A stretch of DNA of 64,000 nt. Origin: Ottelia alismoides. Taxonomy: Eukaryota; Streptophyta; Magnoliopsida; Alismatales; Hydrocharitaceae. The notes beneath the pieces were generated by a model. The model searched no databases, was not told where the DNA came from, and saw only the letters and a list, made by a program, of their open reading frames with translations. The stretch spans positions 124,001 to 188,000 of the forward strand of contig JAZKJV010007250.1 of NCBI GenBank assembly GCA_037367405.1, in the 5' to 3' direction. The translations under genes were made by a program, and so were the position numbers. Within the stretch, counting starts at the first letter, position 1. Every line of letters begins with the position of its first letter. Positions 23,544 through 32,742 of the stretch are shown here, in pieces.

Positions 23544-26063
23544 GTGCGAGCCCTGGAGACTACTCCGGAGTTCATCTCGTCTGACTCAGACCCTGAAGTG
23601 GCTCCAGGAGGAAAGGGCAAGGGTCAGCAGCCACCACCAGAGGGACAGGTGCCAGACCAGAACCAGGTCAATGCACAGTTGCTGGCATCTATCCAGGCCA
23701 TACAGCAGCAACTGACCGAGCAGGCCCTGACACAGACCGCATTCCAGGATATGTTGAATGACATGATGAACCATGACGATGGAGGAGGAGGCAGAGGCAG
23801 AGGAGGCAGGGGAGGAGGAGGTTGAGGTGGAGGTGGTGATCCTCCTGATGATGACCTTGAATTACCACCACCCAAGCCGACACTCAAAGAAACATATAAT
23901 CCGGGAGACAGCCAGATGACCGAGTGGATTCTCATTCCACCGGTACACGCTCACTTTGAGCTGAAGCCCCAGTTCATAGCCCTTCTCCCTGCCTTTCATG
24001 GAAACACAAGCGAGGAGCCGTACATTCACCTGCAGCAATTCTCCCGCATTTGCCGTACCACACACTATCCCAATGTCCCTCTGGACATTGTAAAGATGAT
24101 GGCTTTCCCCTTCAGCCTACAGGTTAAGGCCCTCTATTGGGTCAATCATTTGGGAAAGGTCGTGACGACCTGGGAGGAGTTGAAGTCCGCCTTCCTGCAC
24201 AAGTATTACCATCTCGGTCAGCTCAACCAGATGCGAGCCCGTATCAGTAATTTCACCCAAGGGCCCCACGAGTCTATACATGAAGCTTGGGAGAGATTTA
24301 CTGACCTGCAGGAGAAGTGTCCCCATCATGATATCCCGAAGACCAGCTTGGTCCAGCATTTCTTTGAAGGACTGAATATTGAAAGCCAGCGGCTTGTGGA
24401 TGCAGCATGTGGGGGTTCCCATTTCAATAAGGATGAAGATGTAGTTTGGCAGATTTTCGAAGAAATGGCTGAAGGAGAGGCCGCCCTCTCTTCGTCCAAG
24501 ACTTATCAGAAGCAGCCCCAGATCCTCCAGAAGCAAGTGCACATGGCTGCATCCAAGGAAGCAGAGATAGATGAGAGCTCCAACCTCAGCATCATCGGGG
24601 GCCATCTCTCTAAGGTAGACATCATTGAGAAGCGATCACAGGACCTTGAGAAACTTGCTGTGATCGAGAAGAGGACCCAGAACCTGGACAAGCTAGATCA
24701 GATCAACAAGTACCTTGAACTATTGGTCGGCACGATCAACTCTGTCCAGTCGGCTACTATATCAGACGCTCCCGCTGAGAAGAAGGACGAGCACCAACCG
24801 CAGCATCAGCCTCAGCCGAGCCAGTAGCCACCGGTAGTCCAGCACGTGTACTATGTGCAGGCGCCCGACCAGGGCCCGCCGTAGCAGCAGATGGTCGTGT
24901 ACCAACCAGAGTTCCTTCCTATACCTGATCCAGTCTTCCCACCACCACCCCTGATCCAAGAAGTCAATGGGGTATGGAATAATGATGCACAACCGACCCA
25001 TCCTCACGGACAACCCCAAGGTCAGCAATTCGCCAACCGGCAGTACCACCAACCTCAGGGTGGTCGTTTTGGTCAATCCTCTCAGCCTCACCAACAGTAC
25101 CAACAGCCTCCCCAGTTTTCACATCAATGGAGGCAGAATTTTCCTTACCAGCAGCAGCCGCAATACTGCCACCCACAGCCGTACCACCAGTACGCGGCTG
25201 CCCCCTCTCCACAATATCAACAGTATCCTCTTCCGTCATACCAACAGCTTCAACTTCCTGCACCTCCGCAGCATCACCAGCCACAACCTCCACACCCATC
25301 CAACCATCAGCAGCATGGTCTGCACGCTGAATCATCAGAAGCACCTCCTGTGAATCCCACCATGGATTGTCTGGCCCAGCTTGTCAAAGGGCTAGCGGAT
25401 ATGACAAAGTGGCTTGACGACCTGACCGCCACCAGAACTACCTTTCCGGCGCAGGTCGAAGCCAACCCCAATAATTTCAAGAAGAAAGAGCAGGTAGATT
25501 GTGATGTCATGTCCGAGTCTGGTAATGATATTATTGTTTATTCTATTGCTGTTACTCTCAGGAGCGGTAGGGCCTTGCCTCCGCCTGCTAGCAAATGTGG
25601 GGTGAATAAAGAAATAGGTGGATCGTCATCTTCCGCATTAGTCGTGCCAGCTCTAGGGGCGGGTGAGGAGGAAGAAGAAGGAGAAGCCAGTCCAGCCGTC
25701 GTGCCGTGTCAGTAGCAACCTCAGCCAAAAATAAAAAAAAATCAGCAAAAACAAAAACAACAAAAAGAAGCTTGTAGCAGAAGCGAAGCCGCGCCCGCCT
25801 TGGAAGAGCCGCCAGCAGCAGCCGATCCCTCGCCAGTCGATGGAGCAGACGCTACCCTTTTTGATCGCCCTGCAGCACCAGCATGTTCAGATCCAGCTTG
25901 TACTCCTTTTTGTAGTTCGGATGTACAACATTCTGTGGGAGATGATTTTGATGTAAATAAGAACTCTGATTTTCCTGCTAGTAGTGTACATATTCCTTTT
26001 CCTCATGCAATACAAAAATCCAAAAAAATTGCAAAACGAAAAAAAAGGCATTGTCTGATCTAG
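23544..26063 (+). pseudogene. Gag of element A, one frame with four stops
   Basis: Gag forms the capsid in which the RNA is packaged. One frame runs from 23544 to the stop at 26061-26063, broken by TGA at 23823 and TAG at 24825, 24882 and 25713. Order of parts: an acidic and Q-rich start ending in a Gly/Arg-rich run; the Retrotrans_gag core in 23916-24470 (FHGNTSEEPYIHLQQF, FPFSLQVKALYWVNHLGK, FLHKYYHLGQLNQM, HEAWERFTDLQEKCPHHD, VDAACGG); a helical part; a long Q/P/H/Y-rich tract (24830-25350); and the Athila hallmark VTLRSGRALPPP near 25554. No CCHC zinc knuckle is visible. The tail is basic (KSKKIAKRKKR) and ends at an A-run where pol begins in the -1 frame. The three TAG codons lie in Gln-rich contexts. 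Confidence 0.93.
26039..26045 (+). promoter_or_regulatory. Candidate -1 frameshift site A-AAA-AAA at the gag/pol junction
   Basis: The gag frame reads CGA AAA AAA AGG, so the heptamer A AAA AAA has exactly the phase needed for -1 slippage. Slipping here takes ribosomes from gag into the protease frame, which has no stop from this point to 26930. Gag would otherwise end six codons later. An A-run of eight could equally be a length mutation in a formerly single frame. Confidence 0.45.
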
Positions 26064-27031
26064 GTGTTGTGGATATTTTGGATAAATTGACTGTTGAGAT
26101 TCCCCTGTTGAAGGCCGTGGAATACATGCCAGCCGTGAAGAAAGGATTGAAGGAGGCATGTACTAACAGGCGTCACTCAGCGCAAGACAACAGACGCCAA
26201 GAAGTCGAGAGGCATGTCCTCACCTTGGCCACGGTAGCAGCTATCAGCAATCTCCCCCAGAAGAAACAGGATATAGGAGCACCTCTAATCAGTTGTGAGA
26301 TCTTTGACCAGGTCTTCGAGCACACTCTCTTGGATAGCAGATCTTTCATCAACCTCCTGCCCTCATCCATAATGCAAGAATTCGGACTGGGACCGCTCAA
26401 GCAGACACGCATGATCCTTCAGTTCGCTGACCGATCCGTCAAGCGGCCCCGAGGTCTGTTGGAAGACGTAGTAGTTAAGGTGCAGGAAATGAAATTCCCA
26501 GCTGACTTTGTAGTCCTTGATATGGACTCGCCTGCACCCCTGCTCCAGACCCCTATCATCCTTGGCAGACCATTCCTCCGCACTTCAGGTGCCGTGGTTG
26601 ATTACGGGTCTGGGAAGATCACTTTCAGCTCGAACACCCAGCAAATCACGATCAATATGAACAAAGAGCCGAATGCCGCAACTGATGAGAGCCAGGCAAC
26701 ATCAGAAGCAGACTGTGATTTCATCGCGGAGATCAGAGATTCAGAGTTATCATTGGACGATCCATGGACCCGAGAAATCCTCACTCTTGAGGAGGACTTG
26801 GAAAGCGCAGTCAGCATATGCTCCGATGATTCTTGGGAGACAGATTCTCAGATGCAGGCGCATCTTCTTGAGCATTCACTCCAAACCGAACATGATCAGC
26901 TTGGCGAAGAACCGTTCGGTGCATCACCGTGATCTCAAGAGGATGATGAGGATGGTAGTAGCCTCAAAGTACATCCCACCACCAGCATGGTATCTGAAGT
27001 GACAGATAAAGTGGACAGATCAAAGCCATAA
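26048..27031 (+). pseudogene. Protease and acidic linker of element A
   Basis: Retropepsin-type aspartic protease that would cut the polyprotein. After an N-terminal stretch (LSDLGVVDILDKLTVEIPLL) comes PLISCEIFDQVFEHTLLDSRSFINLLP, then the GPLKQTRMILQFADRSVKRPRG flap region, FPADFVVLDMD and the hallmark TPIILGRPFLRTSGAVVDY. The catalytic loop is DSRSF: the Asp remains, but the Gly that normally follows the Asp-x pair is Arg, so activity is doubtful. Other copies here have DNGSS (C) or HNGSS (G). The frame then runs through an acidic linker (about 26690-26920) to TGA at 26930, and a second stop, TAA, lies at 27029-27031. Same frame as the pol segment that follows. Confidence 0.9.
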
Positions 27032-27085
27032 CTCAAGCCACTTCCTGCAGGACTGAAGTATGCTTTCCTTACGGGTGAAGAACAC

Positions 27086-29611
27086 ATGTATCCGGTCATC
27101 ATCAGCAGCAGGCTGAATCCGGATCAAGAATCTCGACTTCTCGAGGTTCTAGAGAAGAACCGCAAGGCACTTGGTTGGAGCGTATCAGATCTCCGAGGGA
27201 TAAATCCAGCCTTGTGTTCACACCATATCTATTTGGAAGAAGATGCCAAGTCGTCCCGCGAATTTCAGAGAAGGCTGAACCCTAACCTTCGGGACGTCGT
27301 CATGAAGGAGATCACGAAATGGTGTGATGCAGGCTTCATTTATCCCATCTCCGATTCGAAATGGGTAAGCCCACTGCATGTAGTTCCCAAGAAATCAGGG
27401 CTTACCGTGGTCACAAATGACAAAGGAGAGGAAATTTCTACTCGGGTACCAACCTCCTGGCGGGTGTGTGTTGACTACCGCCGTCTTAATGCAGCAACCA
27501 AGAAGGACCACTTTCCCTTGCCATTCATAGATCACGTTCTGGAAAGATTAGCAGGCAAGGAGTTCTTATGCTTTCTGGATGGGTACTCCGGGTACAACCA
27601 AGTGGTGATCGCCCCTGAAGACCAAGAGAAGACTACCTTCACTTGCTCGTTCGGCACCTACGCCTTCAAGAGGATGCCCTTTGGTTTTTGCAATGCACCT
27701 GCAACCTTCCAAAGATGCAAGTTAGCAGTCTTCGCCGAGATGGTAGGCAGTTTTCTTGAGGTGTTCATGGATGATTTCTCTGTCTATGGTGATAGTTTCG
27801 ATTCTTGTCTCGTGCACCTAGACAGAGTGCTTCAGAAGTGCCGGGAAGTCAATTTAGTGCTCTCATGGGAAAAGAGCCATTTTATGGTCACTGAAGGTAT
27901 TGTGTTGGGCCACGTCGTTTCCAAACGTGGCATGGAAGTCGATCCGGCGAAGGTGGATGTCATTTCAAATCTTCAACCACCTCAGCCAATGAAAAAAGTG
28001 AGGTCATTCCTGGGGCATGTGGGATTTTACAGACGATTTATCAAGGATTTCAGCCGCATTGCCCGACCTCTGACAGAACTTTTGTGCAAGGAAACTGAGT
28101 TCATTGTTGATCAGCCAGTTCTCCTTGCCTTCAATCAATTGAAGGAGCTCATCACTCAGGCTCCAATCTTACAGCCTCCCGACTGGACTCTTCCCTTTGA
28201 GATAATGACCGATGCGTCAGATTTTGCAGTCGGAGCTGTTCTTGGGCAGAGGAAAGACAGAGCGCCCTATGCCATTCACTATGCCAGCAGAACATTAGAT
28301 GAAGCACAAAGAAATTATACAGTGACAGAGAAAGAATTGCTGGCTGTGGTTTTCGCCTTAGAGAAATTCAGATCCTATTTGTTGGGATCAAAAGTCACAA
28401 TTTTCACGGACCACTCTGCTATCCGGTACCTACAGCAGAAGAAGGATGCCAAGCCAAGACTGATTCGTTGGATCCTTCTCCTCCAGGAATTCGATCTGGA
28501 AATCAAGGACAAACCTGGAGTTCGGAATGTGGTAGCAGATCACCTCTCCAGAATTGAACAACATGAGTCTCCCCTGATCAATGCACCTATCACAGAAACC
28601 TTCCCTGACGAAGCCATCTTAGCAGTGGATTCTCTTTCGTGGTACGCTGATATTGTCAATTACCTCACCTCTGGGGTAATACCTTCGAATTGGACGAAGA
28701 ACCAAAAGAACAAATTCATGTCGACCATCCGCTTCTACCAATGGGAAGATCCTCTTCTATTCAGAGAAGGAGCAGATTGTATTTGGCGCAGGTGCATCCC
28801 TCAAACGGAGCAATCTAGTGTCCTCGAGCATTGTCATTCGCTCGAATCTGGTGGACATCACTCTGGGGATCGTACGGCAGCAAAAGTTCTACAGTGTGGC
28901 TTCTGGTGGCCCACATTATTCAAGGATGCAGCAGAGTTTGTCAAAAGATGTATTGACTGTCAGCGACTGAAAGGTACACTTACTGCCAAAGATTCAATGC
29001 CCCTGAAAATCATTCAGATAGCAGACGTTTTCGATGCATGGGGCATTGACTTCATGGGACCTTTCCCTAGCAGTCAAGGTTTTGAGCACATCCTTCTTAC
29101 CGTAGATTACGTGAGTCATTGGGTTGAAGCTATTCCCGCCCGAGCCGCCGACAGCAAAACCGTTTGCCAGTTTCTGAAAAAGAACATCATTTTGCAGTTT
29201 GGGATACCAAAGATTCTTATATCAGATGGGGGTAGCCACTTCATCAACAAAGAGGTCAAGAAGTTAACGAAGGAGTACGACATCGACCATCGTGTCGCGT
29301 CTCCTTATCATCCGCAGACCAATGGCATGGCAGAACTATCTAACAGAGAAATCAAGACTATACTGCAGAAATTTGTCAGGACAAACAGAAAAGACTGGTC
29401 TCAACTCTTGGACTCAGTTTTATGGGCTTACCGAACCGCCTACAAGTCTCCCTTGGGCATGTCACCCTATATTCTTGTATATGGGAAACCATGCCATCTG
29501 CCCGTGGAACTAATTCACAAATCTCATTGGGCAATCAACAGTTGTAATTTGGACTCATGGAGAAGTGGTCAGAAGAGGAAAGACGATCTAAACAAGCTCT
29601 TGGAATTCTGA
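27086..29611 (+). CDS. Pol core of element A: reverse transcriptase, RNase H, integrase
   Basis: Copies genomic RNA into DNA and inserts it. 841 codons are open. Residues 95-290 are [47 protein letters not shown] and the catalytic FMDD at 227-230. Residues 370-490 are RNase H with D376 (TDAS), E417, D442 (TDHS) and D485 (VADHLS). The integrase zinc finger is H582/H592, C622/C625. The catalytic core is D655, D714, E750 with 35 residues between the last two, all present. It ends at TGA 29609; the integrase C-terminus continues in the same frame after it. Start chosen at the first Met after the stop at 27029; it is a fragment of a longer polyprotein, not an independent gene. Confidence 0.95.
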   Translation: MYPVIISSRLNPDQESRLLEVLEKNRKALGWSVSDLRGINPALCSHHIYLEEDAKSSREFQRRLNPNLRDVVMKEITKWCDAGFIYPISDSKWVSPLHVVPKKSGLTVVTNDKGEEISTRVPTSWRVCVDYRRLNAATKKDHFPLPFIDHVLERLAGKEFLCFLDGYSGYNQVVIAPEDQEKTTFTCSFGTYAFKRMPFGFCNAPATFQRCKLAVFAEMVGSFLEVFMDDFSVYGDSFDSCLVHLDRVLQKCREVNLVLSWEKSHFMVTEGIVLGHVVSKRGMEVDPAKVDVISNLQPPQPMKKVRSFLGHVGFYRRFIKDFSRIARPLTELLCKETEFIVDQPVLLAFNQLKELITQAPILQPPDWTLPFEIMTDASDFAVGAVLGQRKDRAPYAIHYASRTLDEAQRNYTVTEKELLAVVFALEKFRSYLLGSKVTIFTDHSAIRYLQQKKDAKPRLIRWILLLQEFDLEIKDKPGVRNVVADHLSRIEQHESPLINAPITETFPDEAILAVDSLSWYADIVNYLTSGVIPSNWTKNQKNKFMSTIRFYQWEDPLLFREGADCIWRRCIPQTEQSSVLEHCHSLESGGHHSGDRTAAKVLQCGFWWPTLFKDAAEFVKRCIDCQRLKGTLTAKDSMPLKIIQIADVFDAWGIDFMGPFPSSQGFEHILLTVDYVSHWVEAIPARAADSKTVCQFLKKNIILQFGIPKILISDGGSHFINKEVKKLTKEYDIDHRVASPYHPQTNGMAELSNREIKTILQKFVRTNRKDWSQLLDSVLWAYRTAYKSPLGMSPYILVYGKPCHLPVELIHKSHWAINSCNLDSWRSGQKRKDDLNKLLEF

Positions 29612-29998
29612 GACTATGCATACGACAACACCTTGATGTACAAAGAGAAGGTGAAACGCTGGCATGACCGGCACATCAGACGAAAGACCTTCGACGTTGG
29701 ACAGAAAGTGTGGCTATTTGATGCAAAGTTGCGGATATTCCCAGGTAAATTAAAGAGTAAGTGGACAGGGCCATTTCGAGTATGTGAAGTGCGTTACAAT
29801 GGAAGCATCGCTATATCAGAATTGTCCCCTGACGCACAGCCCTTCGTCGTCAACGGCCAACTACTGAAGCCTTACCTCGAACCAGATGCATTCTTGGCCG
29901 TTGTAGACTCTATTCAGCTAGTGCACCACGATGACATCTTCACAGCACCTGCGACATCGAAAGATTCAGACGATGTACTCCAGCCTCTGTTTATCTGA
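29612..29998 (+). pseudogene. Integrase C-terminal part of element A, after a stop
   Basis: The same frame continues past TGA 29609: MYKEKVKRWHDRHIRRKTF, DVGQKVWLFDAKLRIFPGKL, KSKWTGPFRVCEV, then LLKPYLEP and a short tail ending at TGA 29996-29998. This is the SH3-like DNA-binding tail of Ty3/gypsy integrase (KVW/LK.F.GKLKS.W.GPF signature). No chromodomain follows, as expected for the Athila/Tat branch. The matching end in element G (LMKPYIE at about 59189) lies just before its hairpin array, so the gene end is conserved. Confidence 0.93.
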
Positions 29999-30079
29999 TT
30001 TTCTTCTTTTCTTCTTTTCTTCTTTTCCTTTTCTATTTTCTTTTTCTATCAAAAAGGTGCCGCCCTTGTAGACAGTTTT

Positions 30080-30438
30080 CTATACTTAGGACGTACTTTG
30101 TCCTAAGTATGGGGGGATGTGCACCTAGAGTTTTTCATTTCAGTTCGATCCTCTCCATTGTCTCCTCTTCTTGTCTATACTTAGGGGTATCTTACCCTAA
30201 GTATAGGGGGAGACAATCTGAGTACGATCAGTATATTCCCACCCTTGACCCTCCCTGCTTTTTGTACAGTCTGCTATACTTAGGATTAGTTGATCCTAAG
30301 TATAGGGGGGGCGGTCAACTTCTCATCCATTCATTTCATTCATATTTATTTTTTCGATCTGTCTATACTCAGTACGAGTTATGTCTTTGCTTTTCCTTTC
30401 GATCTATGAGGACATAGCTCAAGCTAAGTATAGGGGGG
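30080..30438 (+). repeat. Array of four PPT-like hairpins after pol, element A
   Basis: Four stem-loops. H1: 11-base arms 30082-30092 and 30100-30110, loop GTACTTT, then six G. H2: 12-base arms 30175-30186 and 30195-30206, five G. H3: 13-base arms 30274-30286 and 30293-30305, loop TAGTTG, seven G. H4: long imperfect arms 30363-30386 and 30409-30433, six G. Each right arm plus its G-run (AAGTATAGGGGG-like) copies the core of the true PPT at 32731-32742. The array starts 82 bases after the pol stop. Function unknown. Confidence 0.9.
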
Positions 30439-30479
30439 TCGTATATACCATGTATATACTAAAAGCCATAACTCATACT

Positions 30480-31620
30480 GAAAAATAAAATATAAAATCC
30501 CAATATAAATTAAAATATAATAAGTAACTATATAATAATAAAAGATGATTGTGAGCTCCTCAGGCTCTTTGTGCTTATACTGATTAGTAAGTCAGGAAAA
30601 AGGTTTTGCAAAAAGTTTTCTTTGAAAAATCTTGTGAAAATAGTTTGAAAATAGTGTGTACAAGTATTCAACCTTTGAAAAATCAGTTTTGTGTGTAAAA
30701 TTTATTTTCTTTGAGTGAAACCAAAATGTGTGAAAATCAGTGTGCAAATGAGTGTGAAAATTTGATTGTCAAAATTGTTTTGAAAAATCTATCTATGCTG
30801 TGTAAACCTTTGTAAAAGGATTTTCAAATGCGTGAACATGTTTGCAAAATTATCTTGGACTATAGTTTTCAAAATCCTTGTGAAAACGATTCTCAAATAA
30901 GTCTGAGGAGTCCGCACAAAAATCTCTCACTTGTAAATAATGAATAAGCCCGAACAAAGCCTATAAGAACCAAACCATATTGTACAGCAAATACAATTTT
31001 TTTCTTCTTTCATACATACTGATTAATAAATCAGATACCTATACAGTATGATTTGAAAAATAGTGTGATCAGTTTTGATGAATTTGATGTGAAATGATTT
31101 CAAATGTTTGAAATGTTTTGATTGAAAAACTTTTTCTTTGTGTGGAAGAAAGGATTTGAAAAACCTATGTGCAAATATTTCGAAAAATGCTTGCCAAAAC
31201 TATTGTGAAAATTGTATATATAGCGTGAAAAATCTTTGCAAAAATAGTTTTCAAATGTATGAAAGTGATTGCGAAAATTATTGTATACTATAGTTTGCAA
31301 AATTATTTTCCAAAACTAATAAGAACACCGTTACAAATAAGTGTAAATCATGAATAAGACACATACAATTCTTTCTGTGCAGTTCTAAATAAACTACTTC
31401 ATTCAAACCTGTAAAGTTTTTAGAAATTCATACATTTTGTAAATAAAGCGGCACGCCTGTGTAAATAATTGTATATACTTTTTGTATGTGTCCAGTTCTT
31501 AGTTTACTTGCAAAAATCCTTTGTGTAAAAACATTCTTTGATTCTTTCAAACTCTGTGAAAATTTGCATCATTCATTGTGCATAGCATAAGCATACCATT
31601 CATATTCTTTTTGAGTGAGC
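30480..31620 (+). other. TTTGAAAA-rich tract of element A, with antisense ORF
   Basis: An AT-rich stretch built from irregular repeats of TTTGAAAA, TGTGAAAA and TTTGCAAAA. It has no sense reading frame of note. On the minus strand a 66-codon ORF (31100-31300) encodes a Phe/His/Lys/Asn-rich peptide with DFSRYIYNFHNSF. Related antisense peptides occur at the same position in F and G. Extra ORFs, some antisense, are known between pol and the 3' LTR in the sister Tat lineage; I cannot say whether this is related. Confidence 0.6.
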
Positions 31621-32717
31621 TTGATGATTGAATCAGTCTAATAAAGTCTCAAATTTGAGCTCGGTTAGACCTTACCGCACCTAACTGCACTTGAACCTTA
31701 TGGGAACTAGGTTTAAGGTACATCACGTCTATGCAGACTTAATTCTTTGAGAAATCAGGGCTGGGTTCAAGTCACCTCAGTGGACTAACTAGAACTTTTC
31801 GAGACACACGTACGACTCTTGCCGATCGTGACCTAACTTGGACACCTGCACCTTTCACTTGGCTCAACTCAGTTGGAGTGGTGAGGGGGTTCGATTTGCC
31901 AGTCTGAGATGCACACGGGTGGAGACATTCGTCCTCGTCTAGGGAGGGAAGTGCACCCCAACCTGGTCTAATAGCCATGAGGTCTAAAGACAGGAGATTG
32001 TGGGTTGCAATAAAGCTTCAAAAGAGGGATAGTCTACTGGCTCAAGAGGAAAAACTCCATATGTAAATGCTGCTGTGAATAGTATGTTGAAAAAAAAATG
32101 GTCAGGCCTGTACAAAAATAAAAATGCCTGCAAAGTATGTACAAAGTCAATAAGCAAGCTTGAGTTCCAAAGACAAATATGTGAGCCTGTAGCTGGATGA
32201 CTCGACTACACTGGTCTTGCATCCCGGGATAGGTAGCTACACTGGCTACCGTCCATTCTTCTCTTCACCCCCTTCTCTTGGGCTGGTTGCCACTTGAACT
32301 TAGAAGGGAATACCCTGCTCCTCGAGGAAAGAGTTGTTGGATTGGGGAATCATTGGGTTGTCATTCTGGAGAAGTCAGTTCTTTTATCATTTCAGTTGGG
32401 GAGAGCCACTATCACTTACACCGTACAAGTCAGCTTCATAGTTATAAGGGTTTGTGTATGATGTAGACTAGTTCTGACCCGGCTACTAAGGTGGGTTGAA
32501 CCGAGTTCTGTGACTATCGAAGGCTGTTGTATTTTAGAGCTGGTTCCCGACTAGGTTCCACACACATTCACACCCAAGGTCTGACAGGAACTCCAAATTC
32601 AGATTTTGTAAAGACATGCATTGCACTGAAAGCACCCCTATTCACTCTATCTTTCTTTCATTCTCCTTTTTCTTTTCTTTATTCTTTCTGTACTTATTGC
32701 ATAAGTGTTTGCTAGGG
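31621..32717 (+). other. Conserved noncoding 3' domain of element A
   Basis: Lies between the AT-rich tract and the PPT, where an env-like gene would be expected in Athila elements. I see no membrane segment or long frame. Several blocks are conserved with F and G: CTCAACTCAGTTGGAGTGG (31862-31880), the stretch 31953-32040 with TGTGGGTTGCAATAAAGCTT, and 40 bases at 32294-32333 identical to the G copy at 57492-57531. Noncoding sequence conserved more strongly than much of pol suggests an RNA or DNA role. Confidence 0.6.
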
Positions 32718-32742
32718 ACTAGAAAAGGCAAGTATAGGGGGG
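32718..32742 (+). other. Polypurine tract of element A
   Basis: AGAAAAGGCAAGTATAGG plus a G-run, directly against the TG of the 3' LTR. It primes plus-strand DNA. The start is conserved in G (AGAAAAGGTAAGTGG); the AAGTATAGGGGGG end is the form repeated in the hairpin array. Confidence 0.92.

Noticed and set aside
24117..25344. Minus-strand frames of 113-162 codons opposite gag of element A
   Set aside because: They are shadows of the Q/P/H-rich gag on the other strand; codon composition follows the sense gene.
30080..30438. The hairpin array as rho-independent-type terminators or a CRISPR array
   Set aside because: The host is a plant, the units differ in loop and spacing, there are no spacers, and each hairpin is followed by G-runs rather than T-runs.
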